From the NCBI GenBank assembly GCA_030041195.1, contig JASHOI010000029.1:1-17295 (forward strand): a stretch of DNA of 17,295 nucleotides, in the 5' to 3' direction. The notes beneath the pieces were generated by a model. That model saw only the letters and a program-made list of their open reading frames with translations. It did not search any database and had not been told where the DNA came from. This DNA comes from Streptosporangiaceae bacterium (GTDB lineage: Bacteria > Actinomycetota > Actinomycetes > Streptosporangiales > Streptosporangiaceae). Each line of letters begins with the position of its first letter. Positions within the stretch are counted from its first letter, which is position 1. Of this stretch, positions 1 to 6,360 are shown one piece after another. Made by a program: the position numbers and the translations under genes.

Positions 1-35
1 GGGGGACGCGGACCGACGGCGCGGGCCGACGGGGC

Positions 36-83
36 GGGTGCGCACGGGGACGGGTGCGCACGGGGACGGGTGCGCGCGGGGAC
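36..83. repeat. three tandem 16-bp GC-rich repeats
   Basis: Three head-to-tail copies of a 16-bp unit (GGGTGCGCACGGGGAC) lie at 36-51, 52-67 and 68-83. The third differs by one base (A to G). The run fades into looser GGTGGCG-like sequence to about 110. The rest of 1-208, downstream of the last regulator gene, holds no gene I can support. Function is unknown; it may be a small minisatellite. Confidence 0.75.
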
Positions 84-208
84 GGGTGGCGCTGGTGGCG
101 CGGGTGGGCGAAGGCAGGCAGCGCAGGCAGGCGATACGGATGGGCGCGGGTCAGCGGTGCCGGTGGCCGTGGGCCAGCGGCGCGGCCGACTGGAGCACGC
201 CGAATGGA

Positions 209-1024
209 TTAACCCGCGCTGGCTCCCTGACCAGCCGCAACGGGCAGCCGCTGCTGCGTGGCGCGCTCGCGCATCTCCTCGACGCGCAGCGGCCGGATCG
301 GCCGCACCGTGCTCGTTGCCGGTGCCAGGCTTGGGCTGCGCATCATGCCCGGCCGCCCGGCGCTGGCGGCGGTTGCGAGGTTCTCGCCGGACCACAGGTC
401 CGGCAGGCGGTGCCGCACGGCGAAGGACGCGGCCTCGAGCCTCGAGTGCACCCCGAGCTTGGTGAGCACCGACTGCAGGTGCGTGCGCACCGTGGTGCGC
501 GAGACGCCGAGCAGGTCCACCATCGCCGCGGTGTCGAGGCCCTCTACCAGCATCATGAGGCACTCCCGCTCACGGCTGGTCAGGTGCGCTGCCATCCGGA
601 GCGCCTGGCTGGGCTCTGCGGAGCGCCGCGAGGGCGGGCCATCGGGAACGTCGACGACTATCTCGCCGTCAAGCACGCGCTCGAGCGCGGAAACGAGCGC
701 ACCGAGCCCGCGTGACTGGTGCAGGTAACCAGATGCCCCCGCGTGCAGCGCACCGCCGACAGCATCGCTGCCCGGGCTGGCGCCGAGCACAATAACGCTC
801 GTGTCCGCGCAGGCGGCGAGCACCTTCCGTATGTTCTCGGCGTGCTCGTCTGCCGGGGCGTTGTGATCAATCAGGCAGGCGTCCGGTTGATGCACGCTCA
901 CCAGGGTGATCATCTCAGCGGCGCTGCGGGCTACCCCGCAGACCACGTGCCCTTGCTGACTGAGCACCGTCGACAGCGCGTCTAGGAACACAACGTGGTC
1001 GTCGCCGAGCACTACCGTGGCCAT
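209..1024 (-). CDS. NarL/LuxR-type response regulator with degenerate receiver switch residues
   Basis: A 271-residue two-domain DNA-binding regulator. Residues 1-115 form a receiver domain: the acidic pair is D8/D9 and the phospho-acceptor position is D53 (in LIDHNAP). The Ser/Thr usually found at the end of strand 4 is Gly81, and the conserved Lys after the GYL motif is Gln103, so phosphorylation-dependent switching is doubtful. Residues about 148-207 are a LuxR-type helix-turn-helix (LTSRERE ... VSRTTVRTHLQSVLTKLGVHSR). A basic, low-complexity tail of about 60 residues follows. The ATG at 1024 is chosen because it starts at the first receiver strand and has a GGGGGTG ribosome site about 6 bases upstream; the frame stays open further upstream but lacks receiver homology. 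Its C-terminal domain resembles that of the regulator at 2937-3656. It lies downstream of the exopolysaccharide genes with no kinase nearby, so it may control this locus; that is inference. Confidence 0.88.
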   Translation of the reverse strand: MATVVLGDDHVVFLDALSTVLSQQGHVVCGVARSAAEMITLVSVHQPDACLIDHNAPADEHAENIRKVLAACADTSVIVLGASPGSDAVGGALHAGASGYLHQSRGLGALVSALERVLDGEIVVDVPDGPPSRRSAEPSQALRMAAHLTSRERECLMMLVEGLDTAAMVDLLGVSRTTVRTHLQSVLTKLGVHSRLEAASFAVRHRLPDLWSGENLATAASAGRPGMMRSPSLAPATSTVRPIRPLRVEEMRERATQQRLPVAAGQGASAG

Positions 1025-1028
1025 GCGG

Positions 1029-1124
1029 TCACCCCCGAATCCCGGTGCCTGCCGGGGCGGCAGCGGGCGCACCCTGGCCCGCGCCTTCCCGGCAATAGCT
1101 CCACCCGTCGAACAAAGCCCTCAT
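1029..1124 (-). CDS. possible 31-residue leader ORF upstream of the regulator
   Basis: A short ORF starts with ATG at 1124 and reads MRALFDGWSYCREGAGQGAP followed by an Ala/Pro/Gly-rich end. Its stop is four bases before the regulator start at 1024. A purine run (GGGGGGGAGA) lies about 4 bases before the ATG and is as good as the ribosome site of the regulator itself. The position suggests translational coupling or a leader peptide. I recognise no family, and at this GC content a chance ORF is possible. Confidence 0.3.
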   Translation of the reverse strand: MRALFDGWSYCREGAGQGAPAAAPAGTGIRG

Positions 1125-1217
1125 GCTTTCTCCCCCCCGGCCCGATGAATCTCGGGGCAGCTCGCCCGCTGATCCCGAGTTTTCAGGTCGGTTATGTTGG
1201 TATGCCTGGGCCACAGC

Positions 1218-1265
1218 ACACCCGAACGGTGTTCGCCGCCAACCCGAACTGCTCGGGTCGGCGGC
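1218..1265 (-). other. two adjacent RNA hairpins in the regulator leader
   Basis: Left hairpin: arms 1218-1222 (ACACC) and 1228-1232 (GGTGT) around a 5-base loop. Right hairpin: arms 1235-1247 and 1253-1265 around the loop 1248-1252. Of its 13 positions, 12 are Watson-Crick pairs. The remaining position (1241/1259) is an A-C mismatch in plus-strand RNA but a G-U wobble in minus-strand RNA, so the stem is complete only in the transcript of the regulator's strand. No T-run follows on the minus strand. It could be a U-less terminator for the upstream glycosyltransferase operon or a leader structure of the regulator about 200 bases downstream. Confidence 0.5.
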
Positions 1266-1366
1266 CCTCCCGGTTGAACGAGCCCACGATTGAAGACGCC
1301 TTTGCCCCGGCGCACGTTTACAGGAAGTTACGACGATGTAGGGCTGTGATCGGAAAATTACTTTTA

Positions 1367-1661
1367 GTGATGACTGGCGTGGCGGTGATGACTAACGAGA
1401 TTCCGATGACCAGCCCGGTTGCGACGACTAACGCGCAGGCGAAGACTATCGCGGTTGTGATGACTGGTGCGGTTGTGGTGATGGGGGCGGTTGCGATGGC
1501 TGAGCCGGTTGCGATGACTGGCGCGGTTTGCGATGACCGGCGCGGTTGTGGTGACGCGGGCAGTAGCGATGGCTGAGGCGGTAGCGGTTGCGATGAGCGG
1601 CGCGGTTGCGATGAGCGGCGCGGTTGTGGTGACGGACGCGGTAGTGGTGACGGGCACGGCA
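1367..1661. repeat. array of sixteen 18-bp tandem repeats
   Basis: From 1367 the sequence divides into 18-bp units with consensus near GCGATGACTGGCGCGGTT. Units start at 1367, 1385, 1403, 1421, 1439, 1457, 1475, 1493, 1511, 1529, 1548, 1566, 1590, 1608, 1626 and 1644. Length is 16 x 18 plus one extra T in the unit at 1529 and an extra 6-bp GCGGTT at 1584-1589, giving exactly 295 bp. The units at 1590 and 1608 are identical; left-hand units are more diverged, so the right side looks younger. The array ends 13 bp from the stop codon of the glycosyltransferase at 1675. In the plus direction each unit reads as a six-residue motif like A-M-T-G-A-V, but the 19-bp unit breaks the frame on both strands, so coding is unlikely unless that T is an error. 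Confidence 0.9.
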
Positions 1662-1674
1662 GTGCGGAGCCGGG

Positions 1675-2940
1675 TCAGCCCGACCGCACGGGCGTGGCAG
1701 GTGCGGCCAGGCCGGCTGGCGCGTACGCGGCCGTGAGCGCGGAGCGCAGGGCGGGCTCGCCGTACTGATCGGCCACCCGGGCGCGGGCGACCGCGGCCAT
1801 GCGCGCGGCCAGCCGTGGCGAGTCGAGCAGGTGGCGGATGGCCGCAGCGAGCTGGGCTGGCCGGCCCGCCCGGACCAGCATGCCGGTCACCCCGGGTATC
1901 ACCAGATCGGGAACTGCGTTGACGGCGGTCGCAACCACCGGGATACCGCAGATCATGGCCTCCACGATCACGGTGGGCAGCCCCTCGTAACGGCTGGACA
2001 TGGCGAACACGTCGAGCGCGGGCAGCACGTCGAGCACGTCCGCCCGCTCACCCGCAAGGACCACGCGCACGCCGGGGGGCAGGCCGGCGGCCAGCCGGGC
2101 GGCGCGCTCGGCCAGCTCGCCGCCGCCGATCCAGACACCGATCACGCCGGGGCGGCCGATCTGCCGTATCGCGGCAATGAAATCCTCGGGCGCCTTCTGG
2201 TAGGTCAGCCGGCCAACCGTGCCGACCACGGTGGCGTCCTCGGGCAGCCCGAGCGCGGCGCGAGCGCGCCGGCGCGCCTCCGGCAGCCCGGCGTTCATGC
2301 TCGCCCGCAGCCGCTCCGGCCCGTCGACCGCGACGCCGATCGTGGCGACGCGTTCCGGCGCGATCAGTTCCCGCCGCACCGCCTCCGCCGCGACCGCGCT
2401 GCCCACGCACAGCGCGACGTCGGTTATGCGGCCAAGCCGCCGCTCGATCGACACGTAAGCCCGATGCCGCACCGGGGACTGGAACTGATGGAACGGGAAG
2501 CCGTGAAAGGTGTGCACGATCCTGGGCACGCCGGCCCTGCGGGCCGCTATCCGGCCCACCGCGCCCGCCTTGGCGCAGTGGGTGTGCACCACGTCGAAGT
2601 CCCGCTCACGGAAGACCGACTCCAGTCTCCCGATCGCCAGCAGGTCGCTGCGCGGCGCGATCACCTCGCGCAGCAGGGGCTCGACCAGCACCTCGATGCC
2701 CGACGCCGCGGCCTCCTCGACCAGCCGCTCCCCGCTGCCGGTCACGATCGTGGGCGTCACAACGTCGGGGTCCAGCACCTGCGCACCGCGCAGGGCGAGC
2801 ACGCCGGCCCCGCCTTCCAGCCTGGTGATGACCGTCGCGACCCGGAGCGCACGATTCCCCCCGCCCAGATCCCCATCCCCCTTCGCTATCCCGCGCGACC
2901 CCGCTCCCCATCCCCGGCCGCTGGCCGGATGGCCGATCAT
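1675..2940 (-). CDS. GT4 family glycosyltransferase
   Basis: A 421-residue GT-B fold transferase expected to add a sugar from a nucleotide donor to a lipid-linked or growing glycan at the cytoplasmic face. The N-terminal acceptor half starts after a Gly-rich stretch of about 30 residues with RVATVITRLEGGAG. It includes FDVVHTHCAKAGAVGR (about 115-130) and IVHTFHGFPFHQF. The donor-binding half has VGRLTYQK (R244, K249) and the retaining GT4 E-X7-E motif YEGLPTVIVEAM (E319, E327). The ATG at 2940 overlaps the TGA of the preceding regulator gene as ATGA, which fixes the start and indicates translational coupling. The frame is open further upstream only as a shadow of the regulator. Donor and acceptor cannot be told from sequence. 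Co-transcription with a regulator, apart from the other GT genes, is unusual. Confidence 0.93.
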   Translation of the reverse strand: MIGHPASGRGWGAGSRGIAKGDGDLGGGNRALRVATVITRLEGGAGVLALRGAQVLDPDVVTPTIVTGSGERLVEEAAASGIEVLVEPLLREVIAPRSDLLAIGRLESVFRERDFDVVHTHCAKAGAVGRIAARRAGVPRIVHTFHGFPFHQFQSPVRHRAYVSIERRLGRITDVALCVGSAVAAEAVRRELIAPERVATIGVAVDGPERLRASMNAGLPEARRRARAALGLPEDATVVGTVGRLTYQKAPEDFIAAIRQIGRPGVIGVWIGGGELAERAARLAAGLPPGVRVVLAGERADVLDVLPALDVFAMSSRYEGLPTVIVEAMICGIPVVATAVNAVPDLVIPGVTGMLVRAGRPAQLAAAIRHLLDSPRLAARMAAVARARVADQYGEPALRSALTAAYAPAGLAAPATPVRSG

Positions 2941-3656
2941 CGGCGGCCAGGGCCCGTCGGGCGGAACGGGAGCGTCGTCGACCCCCCGGTGATCCCGGAG
3001 CGCTCGGGAGGCCGCAGGCCGGCCGCCCGGGCGACCCGCACTGCCTCGAGCCTGCTGTGCACGTCGAGCTTGCTGAAGATGCTGCGGGTGTGGGTGCGGA
3101 CGGTGTCCGTAGAGATCAGCAACTCCTCGGCGATCTGCCGGCCGCGCTTGCCTTCCGCCATGCTCGCGAGCACGTCGCGCTCCCGCGGACTCAGCACGTC
3201 GAGCGGGTCGCCGGCCTCCTTTGCCTTGCGCACATCGTCGCGCAGTTCGCGCAGGATCTCGCCGAGCATCTCCGGCGGGAACCAGGAATGACCCTGGCAC
3301 ACCCCGCGCAGCACGGTCTCCAGATCGTCGGCGCCCTGCTCCTTGGACACCCAGGCCGCCGCTCCTGCCCTGGCGGCGTCCACCGCGTGGGCCACATCAT
3401 GGTCGCCGCTGACCACCACCACGTGGGCGGCCGGCCATGCCGCCTTGAGCCGCGTCAGCACCTCACCGACCGCGAAGCCCAGCGGCTCGACCTCGATCAG
3501 GATGACGTCCGGCCGCAGCCAGCGGACCACCTCGGGCAGCTGCGGGTCATCGGTGCTGCAGCACCCGGCCACCCAGAGGTCGGGCGCGGTGGACAACCGG
3601 GATGCAAGCGCTTCGGTAACCATCCTGTAGTCGTCCACAAGAAGCAGTCGCCGCAC
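2937..3656 (-). CDS. NarL/LuxR-type regulator with Glu at the phospho-acceptor site
   Basis: A 239-residue response-regulator-like protein. The receiver domain (1-118) has the acidic pair D8/D9, Ser83 and Lys105. The phospho-acceptor position, normally Asp in L(M/I)D(I/V), is Glu55 in ILIEVEPLG. Residues about 155-214 are the LuxR helix-turn-helix (LSPRERDVLASMAEGKRGRQ ... TVRTHTRSIFSKLDVHSR). The start is the GTG at 3656, 8 bases after a GGAG ribosome site; a GTG two codons upstream (3662) is in frame but only 2 bases from that site. A perfect 7-bp inverted repeat lies 37 bases upstream. The stop overlaps the start of the downstream GT4 gene. Glu at this site can mimic phosphorylated Asp in some regulators, so it may act without a kinase; none is present in the window. 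Confidence 0.9.
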   Translation of the reverse strand: MRRLLLVDDYRMVTEALASRLSTAPDLWVAGCCSTDDPQLPEVVRWLRPDVILIEVEPLGFAVGEVLTRLKAAWPAAHVVVVSGDHDVAHAVDAARAGAAAWVSKEQGADDLETVLRGVCQGHSWFPPEMLGEILRELRDDVRKAKEAGDPLDVLSPRERDVLASMAEGKRGRQIAEELLISTDTVRTHTRSIFSKLDVHSRLEAVRVARAAGLRPPERSGITGGSTTLPFRPTGPGRR

Positions 3657-3693
3657 ATCCACTACTCCACTGTGCGGTCGCGAGCTGGCATTG

Positions 3694-3715
3694 TCCTCAT
3701 ACAGATGAATGAGGA
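3694..3715. promoter_or_regulatory. perfect 7-bp inverted repeat, candidate operator
   Basis: TCCTCAT (3694-3700) and ATGAGGA (3709-3715) are perfect inverted copies separated by 8 bp, centred about 48 bases upstream of the regulator start at 3656. Size and spacing (about 15 bp centre to centre) suit a dimeric regulator as well as an RNA hairpin. It lies in the 161-bp gap that separates the spherulin-4 genes from the regulator, where a promoter is expected. Autoregulation is inference. Confidence 0.45.
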
Positions 3716-3806
3716 ACCCTCCTCCTGATAAGGGGGCGTGAACGCGGTGGCCTACCCCCGATTACCTTGCGTGCATAATCAGCTACTCTTCGGATTCAGT
3801 ACGGAT

Positions 3807-3821
3807 GCCCGCTTGCCGGGC
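3807..3821. other. small hairpin directly after the spherulin-4 gene
   Basis: GCCCG (3807-3811) and CGGGC (3817-3821) are inverted arms around a 5-base loop, starting two bases beyond the stop codon at 3824 in the direction of transcription. No T-run follows. It may mark the end of the long operon as a weak U-less terminator, or only protect the mRNA 3' end. Confidence 0.3.
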
Positions 3822-3823
3822 GG

Positions 3824-4690
3824 TCAGGGCGCGCTATTGGGGCAGCCCTGGGTGACCTCGCTGTCTTCAGTGGACCAGTAACTGGGCAAGGTGAGATAGG
3901 GGTTCTGGCCGGTCCCGTTGGTTACGTAGACATAACCCGTGTTGCGGCTCTTTGACAGGGTGAGCGCGCTGCCGACCTGGGACCCCGAGGTGGCGTAGAT
4001 CGTGTTGGCGAACCGGTCAGGACTGTAGTCAAACACCCAGCTGGGCACGTCGATGTTGTGGTATTGGGCATACTTGCCCTCGAACGACATCACGACATTG
4101 CTTACGGACATGTAGCTGGGATCCGGGAAGTCTCCCGGGTTGATCCAGATCGAGGCTCCCGGGTTAGTACCGCGAATGTAGCGCGCCAGTTTCCGGTAGT
4201 ACGAAAGCTGACTGCTGATCCCCTTGACCTCGTCAAGGAAGATATCGGTGACGCCGTACCAGGCCTTGTAGTGCCGGACGTCCGCTTCAATCTGCGAAAG
4301 CGGCCGCGCCCCGTAGCCTGTCGACGAATAACCGAGGATCGTGACGCCGGCGGCCTTTTCCTTCCTGACGATGTTCTGGAAGTGCCCCACGGGGGCAGTG
4401 CCTGCGCCGGTCCCCGAGATATCAAGAATCATGTAGCTGGGCGCGGGCTTGGTGTCCGCCGCCTGCTCCCAGATTGCCGACGAGTAGAAATAGGCGGGGA
4501 CGAACGTGTGCTGTGGATGGCAGCCCTTGCTCTGCACGGTCGCGTCCTTCTGCTCCGTGGTCAGCTTGGCCGTAATGCCGGCCGCGACGCCGAGCACGAG
4601 GATGGCCACGATCACCACGACCGTCACCGGCCTGGTTACCCACGCCAGATTTCTCCGCTGGCGGCCCCGGTGGTTCGGAATATTAGACAT
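3824..4690 (-). CDS. membrane-anchored spherulin-4 family protein (GH135-like glycosidase)
   Basis: A 288-residue protein. Residues 1-20 are basic and 21-38 form one hydrophobic helix, so it is probably a type II anchored protein with the catalytic domain outside. Residues about 62-280 match the spherulin-4/GH135 TIM-barrel pattern: FVPAYFY, ILDISGTGAG, GVTILGYSSTGYG, the acidic pair in TDIFLDEVKG (D153, E154), and a later Glu in VVMSFEG (E204). In the characterised fungal relative Sph3 the family cleaves alpha-1,4-linked N-acetylgalactosamine polymer; activity here is inferred. The only two cysteines (C57 and C283) flank the domain and could form a disulfide, which fits export. The ATG at 4690 is followed directly by the basic/TM segment; its ribosome site is weak (GGG about 10 bases upstream), and it follows the paralogue by 39 bp. 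It may trim or release the polymer. Confidence 0.85.
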   Translation of the reverse strand: MSNIPNHRGRQRRNLAWVTRPVTVVVIVAILVLGVAAGITAKLTTEQKDATVQSKGCHPQHTFVPAYFYSSAIWEQAADTKPAPSYMILDISGTGAGTAPVGHFQNIVRKEKAAGVTILGYSSTGYGARPLSQIEADVRHYKAWYGVTDIFLDEVKGISSQLSYYRKLARYIRGTNPGASIWINPGDFPDPSYMSVSNVVMSFEGKYAQYHNIDVPSWVFDYSPDRFANTIYATSGSQVGSALTLSKSRNTGYVYVTNGTGQNPYLTLPSYWSTEDSEVTQGCPNSAP

Positions 4691-4729
4691 ATCAGCATCA
4701 GCCCTGGTCGGCTCCGGCTCCTACATGTA

Positions 4730-5440
4730 TTAACGCAGCCACGGTGACTCCGGTTGGAGACCCCCGGCGGGAAGACTGTTGTACGGGTTGGCCCCGGCGC
4801 GGTCGGTGATGTACACGCTGCCCGCACGGCGCCGCATCGCGAGCAGGAATGCGTGGTCGTAGTTCTCCCGCGGCACCGCGTATACGACGTGGTAGAACTT
4901 GTCGGCCGGTCTGGACCGGGTCCACCGGGGGACCGCGAGCTGAAGGTAGGACCGCCACGGGCCCTCGAAGGTGCCGAGCAGATTGGCGTGCTCGGCGTAC
5001 GCCTCAAGCGGGTGCGCACCGTGGTTGAACATCACCATCCGGGCGCCGGCGTACCGGGCATCCCGGGACAGCCCGGAGTAGTAGCCGAGGTGCTCGGCGG
5101 TGATGGACACCCGGTCGAAGCACACCCCGGCCACGTTGTACCACTTCAGGAAGTGCTCGAGATCGGTGAGGGCCTCCCGGGGGTGGCGCTGGCCGTAGTT
5201 GGTGTCTACGTATCCGACGATCGCCACCCCGGCCTGGCGTAGCCGGTCGAGCGCGTGAGGATAGGCGGCGTCGGGCCCGGTGCCCGGGCCGTTGGCCACG
5301 TTGAGTATCACCAGCCGCACCTGCGGGCCGTGCTCGGCAAGCACCTCCCAGTCGTCCGGCCTGGTATCCGGGCGGAAGTACGCGGGCACCACCAGCCGCG
5401 GTGTGTCCAGCTGCAAGCGGTCAGTGGAGCGCCGACGCAC
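4730..5440 (-). CDS. second spherulin-4 paralogue without signal, D-R in place of D-E
   Basis: A 236-residue paralogue of the neighbour at 3824-4690. Matching blocks in order are VVPAYF, VILNVANGPGTG, GVAIVGYVDTNYG, VAGVCFDRVS, LLGTFEGPW and a shared C-terminal NPY..LP motif. There is no signal peptide or membrane segment. The acidic pair of the neighbour (FLDE) is FDR here: D109 is kept, the following Glu is Arg110, and Glu159 of the FEG motif is kept. The start is the GTG at 5440, with a GGGAGG ribosome site 6 bases upstream, overlapping the end of the SDR gene by 20 bp; the long open frame upstream is a shadow of that gene. It may be a glycosidase with altered mechanism, a binding subunit, or a partner of the anchored paralogue. 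Cytoplasmic location is inferred from the missing signal. Confidence 0.82.
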   Translation of the reverse strand: MRRRSTDRLQLDTPRLVVPAYFRPDTRPDDWEVLAEHGPQVRLVILNVANGPGTGPDAAYPHALDRLRQAGVAIVGYVDTNYGQRHPREALTDLEHFLKWYNVAGVCFDRVSITAEHLGYYSGLSRDARYAGARMVMFNHGAHPLEAYAEHANLLGTFEGPWRSYLQLAVPRWTRSRPADKFYHVVYAVPRENYDHAFLLAMRRRAGSVYITDRAGANPYNSLPAGGLQPESPWLR

Positions 5441-6338
5441 CGGTTGCCTCCCACAGGTCGGCCAGCGAGGCCGCGAGGTCGCGGCGTGGCTGCCAGTCCA
5501 GGTCCAGGCGGGCCAGACCGATGTCGGCCTGCTGCCAGTCCAGGTCACCGGATCGCGCGGAGCCGACCGAGTCCTCATGCACCGGCCCGGCGTACCCGGT
5601 GACCGCGATGAGCTCCTTGACCAGTGTCCGGGCCGGGACCCCGGTGCCGCTGCCGATGTTGAGCACGGCGTGCGGCGTCCCGGGCGCGCCAGCTGCGGCG
5701 AGCACCGCGTCGGCAACGTCGCGCGCGTCGACGAAGTCGCGGACCGCGTCCAGAGGGCCGAGTCGTACCTGGTCGCCGCCGTCCAGGGCCCGGCGCAGCT
5801 GCGCGGCGACCCTGCCAGGCAGGCCGCTCTCCGGCGCCCCGGCCCCGACCGGGTTGAACACCCGCAGCACCACGGCGTCGAGCCCGGCCGCCCGGCTCAG
5901 CTCGACCAGCCGGGTGCCGGCCAGCTTGGTCGTGCCGTACGGCGCGCCGGGCCGCGGCGGCGCGGACTCGTTGAGCGCGACGCCCGGCTCGGCACCGCCG
6001 TACTCCGCCGCCGAGCCCAGGTGCACGAGCCTGGCCGGCGTCCCGGCGGCCAGCATCGCCCGGACCAGCGTGTAGGTGCCGGTGATGTTGGCCGTGGCCA
6101 GCACGTCCGGGCCGCCAACGGTCAGCCCGGCGCAGTTGGCGATCGCTTCGGGCGCCACCGACGCGATGATCTCGGCGATCCTCGCCGGGTCGTCCGCCGC
6201 GAGGTCGAGCCGCTGGTGCGCGGGCGAGCCGGGCAGCCCGGCCCGGCCCGCGGTGACCACCTCCGCGCCGGCCGCTGTGGCCCGCCGCCACACGTGGCCG
6301 CCGAGGAACCCGCTCGCGCCGAGGATCAGCAGCCGCAT
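5421..6338 (-). CDS. NAD(P)-dependent SDR sugar reductase/epimerase
   Basis: A 305-residue extended-SDR enzyme acting on nucleotide sugars in the cytoplasm. The N-terminal Rossmann motif is GASGFLGG (7-14). The catalytic set is S109 in HLGSAAEYGG and Y134/K138 in APYGTTK. A typical sugar-nucleotide C-terminal domain follows (LRVFNPVGAG, RDFVDARDVADAV, LNIGSGTG). Overall it resembles GDP-4-keto-6-deoxy-sugar reductases and 4-epimerases. The ATG at 6338 begins at the first Rossmann strand and has CAGGA about 9 bases upstream; a GTG at 6377 overlapping the upstream gene is possible and would add 13 residues. It directly follows the 4,6-dehydratase-like gene, so a dehydratase-then-reductase pair producing a deoxy or epimerised sugar is the likely role. 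The exact substrate is not readable. Confidence 0.86.
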   Translation of the reverse strand: MRLLILGASGFLGGHVWRRATAAGAEVVTAGRAGLPGSPAHQRLDLAADDPARIAEIIASVAPEAIANCAGLTVGGPDVLATANITGTYTLVRAMLAAGTPARLVHLGSAAEYGGAEPGVALNESAPPRPGAPYGTTKLAGTRLVELSRAAGLDAVVLRVFNPVGAGAPESGLPGRVAAQLRRALDGGDQVRLGPLDAVRDFVDARDVADAVLAAAGAPGTPHAVLNIGSGTGVPARTLVKELIAVTGYAGPVHEDSVGSARSGDLDWQQADIGLARLDLDWQPRRDLAASLADLWEATGASALH

Positions 6339-6360
6339 GGCGTGCGTCCTGCCGGACAAC

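Noticed and set aside
1367..1661. CRISPR array
   Set aside because: Units are contiguous 18-bp tandem copies with no unique spacers between them, and no cas genes are present.
995..1736. Plus-strand reading frames across the 18-bp repeat array as a repetitive hydrophobic protein
   Set aside because: The frame starts inside the antisense of the regulator gene, has no good ribosome site, and is broken by the extra T at about 1529. The residue pattern follows simply from the DNA repeat.
1831..3291. Long plus-strand open frame opposite the first GT4 gene
   Set aside because: It is the antisense of two well-supported genes, rich in His/Arg/Gly/Pro, with no domain pattern; a GC-bias artefact.
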